Shown: positions 25,148 to 31,775 of the stretch, one piece after another
How positions within the stretch are numbered: the first letter of the stretch is position 1
Layout: each line of letters begins with the position of its first letter
Assembly: GCA_900551415.1 (NCBI GenBank)
Contig: URWB01000005.1
Location: 1-35,180, forward strand
Length of the DNA: 35,180 nucleotides
Source of the DNA: an uncultured Eubacteriales bacterium
Lineage (GTDB): Bacteria; Bacillota; Clostridia; Peptostreptococcales; Anaerovoracaceae
Reading direction: 5' to 3'
Notes under the pieces: model-generated
Told to the model about the DNA's origin: nothing
Database searches by the model: none
Seen by the model: only the letters and a program-made list of their open reading frames with translations
Made by a program: the position numbers and the translations under genes

Positions 25148-25944
25148 AACTGGCGAATATGATTCGAGAAAGAATAAGTAATTTGCAGGGAGAAATCGGC
25201 GTATATTTTTACGATATAAAGCAAGACAACAGTTTTTTTGTGGGAAACTGTGACGTCTTCCCATCTTTAGGCATTGCGAAGTTGGTGCTTCTGATTGAGG
25301 TCTTTCGCCAAGTGGAAGAAAAAGTGATTCGTTTAGACGATACCTATACTCTGGACAAAAAACCACCATTTGCGATTCCGGAAAATGAATATGAAGCAAC
25401 AGTCGGTGTTTTGGATTTTTTGCATAAAGGTATGGAACTGACAATTGAGGATTTGGTTTATCTGATGATTGTCATCAGCGATAATTCTGCTTTTAACATA
25501 TTGCTGTCGATAGTTGGAATGGAACAAGTGAATGATACTATGAAAAAACTCGGACTGACCAAAACGAAAATACGATGTATGCTGTTTGAATGGGATGAAA
25601 TTGATCCGGAAAAAGACAATTATCATTCTGTCAGGGAGATTGGAAGCCTTCTGCGCAGGTTGTATAAGAGACAGTTGATTTCGACAGCGGCCAGTGAGCA
25701 GATGCTGCGAATACTCTCTTATCACCAACGGAGAGATATTCTTTCCGGATTTTCAGACAGGGGCATTTCTGTTGCACAGCAAACCGGCTTTGATATTACC
25801 GCACTTCATGATGCTGCGATTGTTATGACTGAAAACCCTTTTATCCTGTGCATGAGCACTAATAAAATATCCGCGAAACGGGCCGAAGGAATCATGAAGG
25901 ATATTGCTTTTATGTGCGGCGAAGAAGCGCAAAAACAAAAGTAG
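25144..25944 (+). CDS. Class A beta-lactamase-fold protein lacking the catalytic serine
   Basis: 266 residues, no signal peptide, so probably cytoplasmic. It fits the Beta-lactamase2 family: SDNSAFN at 112-118 is the SDN motif and the LHDAAIV strand follows the third motif. However, the S-x-x-K motif reads G-I-A-K (Gly43, Lys46), so the acylated Ser is Gly. The K-T-G motif reads Q-T-G (213-215). I checked the codons: CCA TCT TTA GGC ATT GCG AAG. Hydrolysis by the usual mechanism is therefore unlikely. Its ATG overlaps the stop of the sigma-54 activator, so the two are made together. A ligand-binding partner or sensor for the activator is the natural guess. Confidence 0.75.
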   Translation: MKLANMIRERISNLQGEIGVYFYDIKQDNSFFVGNCDVFPSLGIAKLVLLIEVFRQVEEKVIRLDDTYTLDKKPPFAIPENEYEATVGVLDFLHKGMELTIEDLVYLMIVISDNSAFNILLSIVGMEQVNDTMKKLGLTKTKIRCMLFEWDEIDPEKDNYHSVREIGSLLRRLYKRQLISTAASEQMLRILSYHQRRDILSGFSDRGISVAQQTGFDITALHDAAIVMTENPFILCMSTNKISAKRAEGIMKDIAFMCGEEAQKQK

Positions 25945-25949
25945 AATGT

Positions 25950-25982
25950 TCTAAAAAAAGAACGAAAGTCTAAAAAAAGAAC
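25950..25982 (+). repeat. Direct repeat TCT-A7-GAAC, two copies
   Basis: The 14-base unit occurs at 25950-25963 and 25969-25982, 19 bases apart. The first copy, with flanking GT, can form a small GTTCT/AGAAC hairpin. It lies right after the stop of the lactamase-fold gene and just before the terminator. Function unknown. Confidence 0.55.
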
Positions 25983-26018
25983 AAAAAGCGAAAGGCTCTA
26001 AACCAGACGCTTTTTTTT
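25983..26018 (+). terminator. Terminator after the activator/lactamase-fold pair
   Basis: AAAAAGCG (25983-25990) pairs with CGCTTTTT (26008-26015); the loop is 17 bases and eight T follow CGC. The stem is AT-heavy, so strength is moderate. Confidence 0.65.
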
Positions 26019-26088
26019 GTTATATAAGGACGAAAACTTTGCGGTTGTCTCAGAATCACATAAACTTATTTTACATCGCGCCAACATG

Positions 26089-26134
26089 CCTGCGCGCAGG
26101 TTTGCGCGCGTAGAAATACCCGGGTTTATTCTAC
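26089..26134 (+). promoter_or_regulatory. Candidate upstream activator sites (two palindromes)
   Basis: CCTGCGCGCAGG (26089-26100) is a perfect 12-base palindrome with further imperfect flanking symmetry. GTAGAA...CCCGGG...TTCTAC (26110-26134) is near-perfect with one base inserted. Their centres lie about 120 and 93 bases upstream of the predicted start site near 26215, the usual place for enhancer-binding proteins. Confidence 0.55.
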
Positions 26135-26188
26135 ATACGGTTGCTTTTATTTTAAATTGCGGATAAGCTATCCTTGGTATATGTCAGA

Positions 26189-26204
26189 TGGCACAGAATT
26201 TGCT
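26189..26204 (+). promoter_or_regulatory. Sigma-54 (-24/-12) promoter
   Basis: TGGCAC (26189-26194), five bases, then TTGCT (26200-26204). The invariant GG and GC are separated by exactly ten bases. This is close to the ideal TGGCAC-N5-TTGCW consensus. The start site should be near 26215, about 32 bases before the dipeptidase ATG. Confidence 0.9.
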
Positions 26205-26246
26205 TTAATACTTTATAGAGAAATGAAAATGGAAGGAGGCAAACGC

Positions 26247-27203
26247 ATGCAATTCATTGACATGCATTGCGACACGCTACTTGAATGTTATCTTCGAAAC
26301 AAATCGTTGAGAAAAAATGACCTTCACATTGATTTGGAAAAAATGCGGAGAGCCGGTGGTCTGTTGCAGTTTTTTGCGATTTATTTGATCTCAGGAAAGG
26401 GGGCAAAAGACGAGAATATCACATTGAGTCCTTATGAGTTGTTTTTTGATATTGAAAAGCTTTATCAACAGCAGTTACAAGAAAACCGTGACATCCTCGC
26501 GCCTGTGAAATCCTTCGCGGATATTGAAAAAAATCAACAAAGCGGAAAACTCTCATCGCTGCTCACGATTGAAGATGCCGGCCTATTAGAAGGGAAGCCG
26601 GAACGCCTGCAAATCCTGTATGATAGGGGCGTACGCTTGATGACTTTGTTGTGGAACTACGAAAACTGCATCGGATTCCCGCAGAGCAGGGATGAAGTCG
26701 AACATCGCAAGGGATTGAAACCATTTGGCGTGGAAGTGGTGGAGCGTATGAATGATATCGGCATGATTGTAGATGTTTCGCATCTGTCGGAAGGTGGATT
26801 CTACGATGTTGTCAAGCACTGCAGGAAACCTTTTGTAGCATCGCATTCTTGCGCGAGAGCGTTGTGCGATCACCCACGCAACCTGACTGATGAACAGCTG
26901 AAATGTATTGCTGAAGCAGGAGGAGTTGTCGGCGTGAACTTTTACGCGGCATTCCTGCGTAAGAACGCGAAAGTTTCTACAATAGAGGACATTGTGGCAC
27001 ATATTCGGCATATGATTCGGGTTATGGGAGAAGATTACGTGGCGTTCGGATCGGATTTTGATGGAATTGACTGCAAACTCGAGATGAAAGATTACGAGGG
27101 CTTTCAAACCTTAATCGAAAATTTGGAGAGGGAATTTTCAACGGAAACGATCGAAAAAATTTGTTTCAAAAATGTTAGCCGTATCTTAAAAGACTGTATA
27201 TAA
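26247..27203 (+). CDS. Membrane-dipeptidase-family (M19) metallopeptidase
   Basis: 318 residues from ATG 26247, chosen for GGAAGGAGG at 26231-26239; the frame is open upstream but that lies before the sigma-54 start site. M19 enzymes are zinc dipeptidases, often tolerant of a D-residue at the C-terminal side. Metal ligands are all in place: His7 and Asp9 (MHCDT), Glu109 (IEDAG), His179 (VSHLSE) and His200 (SHSCAR), with Asp270 in GSDFDG. No signal peptide is seen, so it should act in the cytoplasm on imported dipeptides. First gene of the sigma-54 transcript. The gap to the permease gene is 15 bases. Confidence 0.93.
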   Translation: MQFIDMHCDTLLECYLRNKSLRKNDLHIDLEKMRRAGGLLQFFAIYLISGKGAKDENITLSPYELFFDIEKLYQQQLQENRDILAPVKSFADIEKNQQSGKLSSLLTIEDAGLLEGKPERLQILYDRGVRLMTLLWNYENCIGFPQSRDEVEHRKGLKPFGVEVVERMNDIGMIVDVSHLSEGGFYDVVKHCRKPFVASHSCARALCDHPRNLTDEQLKCIAEAGGVVGVNFYAAFLRKNAKVSTIEDIVAHIRHMIRVMGEDYVAFGSDFDGIDCKLEMKDYEGFQTLIENLEREFSTETIEKICFKNVSRILKDCI

Positions 27204-27218
27204 GAATAGGAGGAAAAA

Positions 27219-28607
27219 ATGGATAATCAGAATCATGAAGGCAGCTTTAAGAAAGCAATCGGACCTTTCAGCGGCATCAGCATTGTCGCTGGTATGGTGA
27301 TCGGATCCGGTGTATACTATTTGGGCAGCTATGTTTTGGAAAGAACCGGAATGAATTTGGGCTGGTCCTTAGTTGCGTGGATTGTAGGAGGTCTTATCAC
27401 AATTATTTCAGGGTTGTGCTTTGCGGAACTTGGCGCGAGCATGCCGGTCGCGGGCGGCCAAACAATTTATTTGAGCAGAGCTTACAGTCCAATGTGGGGA
27501 TTTTTGAATGGATTTTCCTGTTTCTTATTGGTAGGCTCCGGTGGAGTCGCGGCACTGGCGATGGCAGCGGTAACCGCGTACAGAACAGTATTCGACATCA
27601 GCGATGGTATGGTAAAAGTGATCGCAATCGCTATAATTCTGTTGTTAATGACGATTAACCTTCTCGGTGTCAAGGAAATGACGCTCTATCAAAACTTTTC
27701 TATGGTAATCCGTCTAGTGCCGATCCTGCTGATTATCATCGTTGGATTGGCAACAGGACAACAAAATCCGGACCTTTCTCTTACACTGGAAGGAACCAGC
27801 GCGGAAGGTGGGAACGTAATCAGCGTGATTTCGATGATCGGTTTTGCGACCTTTGCTTCTATGTGGGCCTATGATGGGTGGTACAATTTGAACACAGTGG
27901 CGGAAGAAATGCGCAATCCTAAAAAGGATCTTCCATTCGCTATTATCGTTTCGCTGGTAGGTGTAACTCTCATATATACCTTGTTCTATCTTGCGGTGTA
28001 CAAGGTGCTGCCAATTGAAGATATCAGAACGATGATTACTGATGGCAACCTTTATTTAGGTAACGAAGTAGTCTCCAGAACATTGGGAGGAACCGGAACC
28101 TGGCTGGTTTTAATCTGTATGACGATTGGTATTGTCGGATCAGCAAATGTCAATACGCTTTGTGACCCGCGCACTTACTATGCAATGGCACACGAGGGCT
28201 ACTTCCCTAAGATTTTTGGACATTTGGACGAAAAACATGGTGTTCCGAGCTATGGTATCATGATTTCTTCCGCTATGGCAATCTTACTGGTTATTTTTAA
28301 TAGTTTGCAGGACTTAACGGATATGTTGATTTTCGCCACATCCATCTTGAACGCGATGACAGTATTCGCGGTATTGATTATGAGAAAAAAATATCCGGAC
28401 TTAGAAAGACCATACAAGGTATGGGGCGGCAAGGTAACTATCATTTTGACTTGTATCGCGTATCTGATTTTAATGGTGAACGAATTGCTGGACGCGCCGA
28501 AATCCGGCTTAATCGGCATCGGTGTTATGGTGGTTAGTGCCGGTGTGTACTATTACTTCAAAAAGAAGAACGGCGGCAAGGAATATCAAGGCGAAGGGAT
28601 TGAATAG
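27219..28607 (+). CDS. APC-superfamily amino acid/peptide permease
   Basis: 462 residues, about twelve membrane segments. The first reads SGISIVAGMVIGSGVYYLGS, containing the G-x-x-I-G-S-G unwound helix that binds the amino or carboxyl group of substrates in APC transporters. The FAELGASMPVAGG segment and MWAYDGWYNLNTVAEEMRNPKKDLP are typical of the LAT/SteT-like branch that exchanges or takes up neutral amino acids. It follows the dipeptidase with an AGGAGG ribosome site and precedes the transglutaminase-like gene by nine bases, so one transcript is likely. It may import an amino acid or a dipeptide, or export the products of the dipeptidase. The substrate cannot be read from sequence. Confidence 0.92.
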   Translation: MDNQNHEGSFKKAIGPFSGISIVAGMVIGSGVYYLGSYVLERTGMNLGWSLVAWIVGGLITIISGLCFAELGASMPVAGGQTIYLSRAYSPMWGFLNGFSCFLLVGSGGVAALAMAAVTAYRTVFDISDGMVKVIAIAIILLLMTINLLGVKEMTLYQNFSMVIRLVPILLIIIVGLATGQQNPDLSLTLEGTSAEGGNVISVISMIGFATFASMWAYDGWYNLNTVAEEMRNPKKDLPFAIIVSLVGVTLIYTLFYLAVYKVLPIEDIRTMITDGNLYLGNEVVSRTLGGTGTWLVLICMTIGIVGSANVNTLCDPRTYYAMAHEGYFPKIFGHLDEKHGVPSYGIMISSAMAILLVIFNSLQDLTDMLIFATSILNAMTVFAVLIMRKKYPDLERPYKVWGGKVTIILTCIAYLILMVNELLDAPKSGLIGIGVMVVSAGVYYYFKKKNGGKEYQGEGIE

Positions 28608-28616
28608 GGAAAATTT

Positions 28617-30005
28617 ATGAGGTATGAAGATTTAAAGTATTTGGAGGTACCATTACCGGAAGCAATCGCGAAGGAAAAATGGGGCGGTTTCTTTGAGAAT
28701 GCCCGCAGCCGAATCGCGGCATATCTGGATGACGAAACAACAGATTACGCGCTGCGCTGCCGATTGGAAATGGAACTTGGAATACTGCAAAACCTGCAGG
28801 AAAGATATACTCTGTGTCCGGAAGAGGCTCTTTTGATCATGCAGGAAAAAATTCCGGTTATGACCGCGGAAGAATTGGAAAAACTGCGCATGGAAGATAA
28901 AGCAGATTGGATTTACATAAACGGACAGGTTCGTTACTTGGACAGCTTTGCTGCTACGCTTTGCAAGGCTTATCCGGAAGTTTGGTCGCGAACCGAAGCC
29001 GGTGATACGAGCGATTACACGCTCATAGAGGATTACATTCATGGCTGCGAAGACAATCTCGAAAGAACCGCGCATATACACATCCGACATGAAGTGGAAA
29101 TTGCGCCGCGGGCGCTGCGTGAAGGAGAAACGATTCGAGTACATATTCCGATTCCGCGGGAACGGGCCGGCATCACGAATTTTAAAATGCTGCGGACTTC
29201 GCATACGCCTTCGTTTATTTCCGATAGCAAGGCGGCACAACCGACAATCTATTTTGAAGAAATCGCGGCGAAAGGGCAGGTGTTCTCCCTGGAGTATGAG
29301 CTTGATTACACAACTGTGTATCATAATCTTGAAACAAGGTCGGACGCGGATATGCCGCAGGAGGCGAGCACTGCTTGTGAAGAGGCTTTTTCGAGTGAAA
29401 ACCTCATGGAAGAAGCGCCGCATATTCGCTTCACTCCGCATCTCGTCACGCTTTGTGGAGAACTTATCGGAGGCGAGGTCAATCCGCTTCGCAAGGCCAG
29501 AGCAATCTATGATTATGTGACAACGAAAATGGACTATCGTTTTGTGCGTGATTACGCGAGCATTGAAAATCTATCAGAATACTGTGCCTTGAATCGAAAG
29601 GGTGATTGCGGGATTCATTCTTTGCTGTTCATTACGCTTTGTCGTATCGCGGGAATTCCGGCACAGTGGGAGTCCGGATTAGAAGCCTCACCGACTTATG
29701 TTGGCGAACATGACTGGGTACGCTTCTTCATTCAAGATTTGGGGTGGCTTTACGCGGACCTTGCCGGAGGAGTGCTGGCTTACGTGAGAAAATCGTACGA
29801 TCGCTGGAATTTCTTCTTTGGAAATGTGGACCCGTATCGAATTCCGATCAATGATCGGTTTCAGCATGATTTTTATCCTAAAAAGCAGCATTGGCGCATA
29901 GACCCATATGACAATCAATGCGGTGAGATCGAATATGAGGACAGCGGCGTATATGGAGATGATCTTATTTACCGCCATATCCCGATTGACATCTATTTGA
30001 AATAA
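28617..30005 (+). CDS. Transglutaminase-like (papain-fold) domain protein
   Basis: 462 residues, no signal peptide or membrane span. The C-terminal half holds a transglutaminase-like core. Cys331 is in GDCGIHSLLFITLCRIAGIP, His365 in EHDWVRFF and Asp381 in LYADLAGG, giving the Cys-His-Asp triad in the right order. Before it comes the conserved KARAIYDYVTTKMDY lead-in. The N-terminal half (1 to about 160) is helical, and a beta-rich part lies at 160-250 (IRVHIPIPRE). Bacterial members are usually proteases or peptide-cleaving enzymes, not crosslinkers. Last gene before a strong terminator. With the dipeptidase and permease it suggests peptide breakdown. Exact activity unknown. Confidence 0.85.
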   Translation: MRYEDLKYLEVPLPEAIAKEKWGGFFENARSRIAAYLDDETTDYALRCRLEMELGILQNLQERYTLCPEEALLIMQEKIPVMTAEELEKLRMEDKADWIYINGQVRYLDSFAATLCKAYPEVWSRTEAGDTSDYTLIEDYIHGCEDNLERTAHIHIRHEVEIAPRALREGETIRVHIPIPRERAGITNFKMLRTSHTPSFISDSKAAQPTIYFEEIAAKGQVFSLEYELDYTTVYHNLETRSDADMPQEASTACEEAFSSENLMEEAPHIRFTPHLVTLCGELIGGEVNPLRKARAIYDYVTTKMDYRFVRDYASIENLSEYCALNRKGDCGIHSLLFITLCRIAGIPAQWESGLEASPTYVGEHDWVRFFIQDLGWLYADLAGGVLAYVRKSYDRWNFFFGNVDPYRIPINDRFQHDFYPKKQHWRIDPYDNQCGEIEYEDSGVYGDDLIYRHIPIDIYLK

Positions 30006-30060
30006 TATTCCTTTGCGCTCACATCATTTTAGTTTTTATCATAAAAAAACAAACGGGCAC

Positions 30061-30111
30061 AAAAACGCCACGCGGAATCCATAGAGAAAGAAGGCCGCGC
30101 GGCGTTTTTTT
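30061..30111 (+). terminator. Terminator of the sigma-54 operon
   Basis: AAAAACGCC (30061-30069) and CGCGG (30071-30075) pair with CCGCG (30095-30099) and GGCGTTTTT (30101-30109), one mismatch, loop of 19 bases, T-run of seven. Strong. Confidence 0.9.
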
Positions 30112-30119
30112 ATCATCTG

Positions 30120-30144
30120 GGAAATATCGCTGTGCGATGTTTCC
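30120..30144 (+). repeat. Intergenic inverted repeat, copy 2
   Basis: GGAAATATCGC (30120-30130) and GCGATGTTTCC (30134-30144) form an 11-bp stem with one G-U pair around TGT. The core equals that of 12627-12655. Confidence 0.6.
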
Positions 30145-30195
30145 GGAATCAAGGCAAAAGCACCTTGCGGAGCGTCGCTCATGAGTGAGCGACAT

Positions 30196-30240
30196 GTGTG
30201 CATAAAAATCTGTATTTCGTTATACGCGCTTTTTTCTTTT
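30196..30240 (+). terminator. Terminator-like hairpin related to the pur terminator
   Basis: GTGTGCATAA (30196-30205) pairs with TTATACGCGC (30220-30229) with one mismatch, followed by TTTTTTCTTTT. It shares GTGCATAA and CGCGCTTTTTT with the pur terminator at 12572. Confidence 0.6.
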
Positions 30241-30455
30241 GGAGGGGGGAGCGGAAGTGGCGCGGATGTTCGCAGCGGTCATGTTTTTCTTTTTTTCGCC
30301 TCATCGCGAGAAGGTACTGGCGAAATTTGTCTGAAAGTGTAGAAAAATGTCGAATGAAATTCTGCAAAAAACGACAAAAAATGTAATAATGAAATAAGGA
30401 GGATAAAAAAGTGCTAAGATTTCTAAGAAGGCCGCGTGTGAGAAAGGAGAAAAAT

Positions 30456-30788
30456 ATGGAAAAATATATTCCGATCATCAGGAGAACTGATTGCTGCAAG
30501 GTGGCGGTCAGCGATATTTTGTACATTCAACAGCATGGCAGGGTTACGAACATTGTCACAGAGAAAGAAACCTTCTCGCAATATGCGAAGGCCGGCGACT
30601 ATGAAGTCTATCTGGACAGAAGATTTTTTCGCTGCCTGCATTCTGTCATCGTTAATTTCGAGCAGGTGAAGTCGATGAAGGATCAGACCATATATTTTCA
30701 GAGTGGACAAAGCTTCGCGCTCGGCAGGAACAGTTTTGTTTCAGCGAAGCAGGCTTTTGCCGCTTATCTCAAAAAATTATCCATGTAA
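30456..30788 (+). CDS. LytTR-domain DNA-binding protein (orphan)
   Basis: 110 residues from ATG 30456, with AAAGGAG just upstream. A GTG at 30411 is in frame with its own AAGGAGG at 30396-30402 and would add 15 basic residues (RFLRRPRVRKEK). Either or both starts may be used. The domain matches LytTR: VAVSDILYIQQHGRVTNIVT, the RRFFRCLHSVIVNFEQVKS segment and a final FALGRNSF. LytTR proteins bind DNA with a beta-fold. Here there is no receiver domain and no histidine kinase beside it, so the signal is unknown. Genes nearest to it are the structured intergenic stretch and rpsB. Confidence 0.82.
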   Translation: MEKYIPIIRRTDCCKVAVSDILYIQQHGRVTNIVTEKETFSQYAKAGDYEVYLDRRFFRCLHSVIVNFEQVKSMKDQTIYFQSGQSFALGRNSFVSAKQAFAAYLKKLSM

Positions 30789-30800
30789 AAGAGAATTTTC

Positions 30801-30829
30801 TTGCTTTTTTTTGTGAAATATAGTAAAGT
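30801..30829 (+). promoter_or_regulatory. Possible promoter for the rpsB-tsf leader
   Basis: TTGCTT (30801-30806) and TAAAGT (30824-30829) are spaced 17 bases, giving a start near 30836. The match is moderate. It overlaps a T-run after the LytTR gene, which may also end that transcript. Confidence 0.4.
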
Positions 30830-30892
30830 AATTAGTGGTATGTGCAATTCTGCCATGCCACAAAATCAATCACATCGCCGATTGGAGAAGGT

Positions 30893-30935
30893 TGCCGCGT
30901 TCCCCTGCGATAAGGGTGCCGGAAGGCATGCGGTA
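30893..30935 (+). ncRNA. Structured leader upstream of rpsB (candidate cis-regulatory RNA)
   Basis: TGCCGC (30893-30898) pairs with GCGGTA (30930-30935) to close a three-way junction. The inner arms are CCCT (30903-30906) with AGGG (30913-30916), and GCC-GGAA-GGC (30918-30927) with a GNRA tetraloop. It lies 44 bases before the rpsB ATG, in a leader of roughly 140 bases. The position suits feedback control by ribosomal protein S2. I do not recognise a named family. Confidence 0.5.
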
Positions 30936-30978
30936 GGAGACTCACAGGCGGTGGAAGTATAAACCAGGAGGAATAAAA

Positions 30979-31734
30979 ATGGCAGTAATTTCAATGAAAC
31001 AATTACTCGAAGCAGGTGTACATTTTGGACACCAGACCAGAAGATGGAACCCGAAGATGGCTCCGTACATCTTCACAGAAAGAAACGGCATCTACATTAT
31101 CGACTTACAGAAGACGGTAAAGAAGATTGACGAAGCTTATGACTTCATGAGAAGCGTTGGCGAGTCCGGCAAGCCGATTCTGTTCGTAGGAACCAAGAAG
31201 CAGGCGCAGCAGGCAATCGAGGATGAAGCGACCAGATGCGGACAGTATTATGTCAGCGAAAGATGGCTCGGCGGTATGCTGACAAACCACAAGACTATCG
31301 CAAAGAGAATTCAGAGACTCAATGACATTCGCAGAATGGAAGAAGACGGTACCTTCGAAAAGCTGGCGAAGAAGGAAGTCATCAAGCTGAAATCAGAAGC
31401 TGACAAGCTCGAAAAATTCTTAGGCGGCATCAAGGACATGAAGGGAATGCCGGGCGCGTTATTCGTTGTAGACCCTAAGAAGGAAAGAATCGCGGTGAAA
31501 GAAGCGAGAATCCTCGGAATTCCGATCGTTGGTATTGTCGATACAAACTGTGACCCGGACGACGTGGACTATGTAATCCCGGCTAATGACGACGCGATTA
31601 GAGCGGTTAAGCTGATCGCCGCGAGAATGGCGGACGCTGTTATCGAAGCAAACCAGGGCGAAAGCTTTGACGAAGGCACTCCTGTCGAAGAAGCACCTGC
31701 AGAAGAAGCGGAAGAAGCACCTGCAGAGGCGTAG
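30979..31734 (+). CDS. rpsB: 30S ribosomal protein S2
   Basis: 251 residues. S2 is a late-assembling protein of the small subunit, bound with S1-like factors near the mRNA exit. The sequence is conserved throughout: [22 protein letters not shown] at the start, [39 protein letters not shown] and the late [21 protein letters not shown]. The last 20 residues are an Ala/Pro/Glu-rich acidic tail ([12 protein letters not shown]). The ATG follows AGGAGG at about 30967. Its expression is likely governed by the structured leader just upstream. tsf follows after 41 bases, the normal bacterial order. Confidence 0.98.
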   Translation: MAVISMKQLLEAGVHFGHQTRRWNPKMAPYIFTERNGIYIIDLQKTVKKIDEAYDFMRSVGESGKPILFVGTKKQAQQAIEDEATRCGQYYVSERWLGGMLTNHKTIAKRIQRLNDIRRMEEDGTFEKLAKKEVIKLKSEADKLEKFLGGIKDMKGMPGALFVVDPKKERIAVKEARILGIPIVGIVDTNCDPDDVDYVIPANDDAIRAVKLIAARMADAVIEANQGESFDEGTPVEEAPAEEAEEAPAEA

Positions 31735-31775
31735 TCAAAAGACAAACGAAAATTAAATCACAGGAGGAAAATAAA

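Larger units (their letters stand above)
25945..26246 (+). promoter_or_regulatory. Intergenic region with terminator, palindromes and sigma-54 promoter
   Basis: No gene is seen in this 302-base gap. It holds two A-tract repeats (25950-25982), a terminator (25983-26018), two palindromes (26089-26100 and 26110-26134), a -24/-12 promoter (26189-26204) and the ribosome site GGAAGGAGG (26231-26239). Confidence 0.75.
30006..30455 (+). other. Structured intergenic region, no supported gene
   Basis: About 450 bases. In order it holds a terminator (30061-30111), the inverted repeat (30120-30144), two short hairpins (CAAGG/CCTTG at 30150-30167 and GTCGCTCA/TGAGCGAC at 30174-30193), a second terminator-like hairpin (30196-30240), then AT-rich sequence with an AAGGAGG site at 30396-30402. 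An open frame beginning at GTG 30198 lacks a ribosome site and starts inside a hairpin. Confidence 0.6.

Noticed and set aside
26157..26246. Longer dipeptidase start at 26157
   Set aside because: That codon is upstream of the sigma-54 start site near 26215, and the extension has no family similarity; ATG 26247 has GGAAGGAGG.
23372..30005. Horizontal transfer of the AT-richer sigma-54 block
   Set aside because: Composition differs by eye, but no integrase, tRNA target, direct repeats or transposase flank it, so transfer is not supported beyond suspicion.
30198..30386. 62-residue open frame in the structured intergenic region
   Set aside because: It starts with GTG inside a hairpin, has no ribosome site and reads through A/T-rich noncoding sequence.
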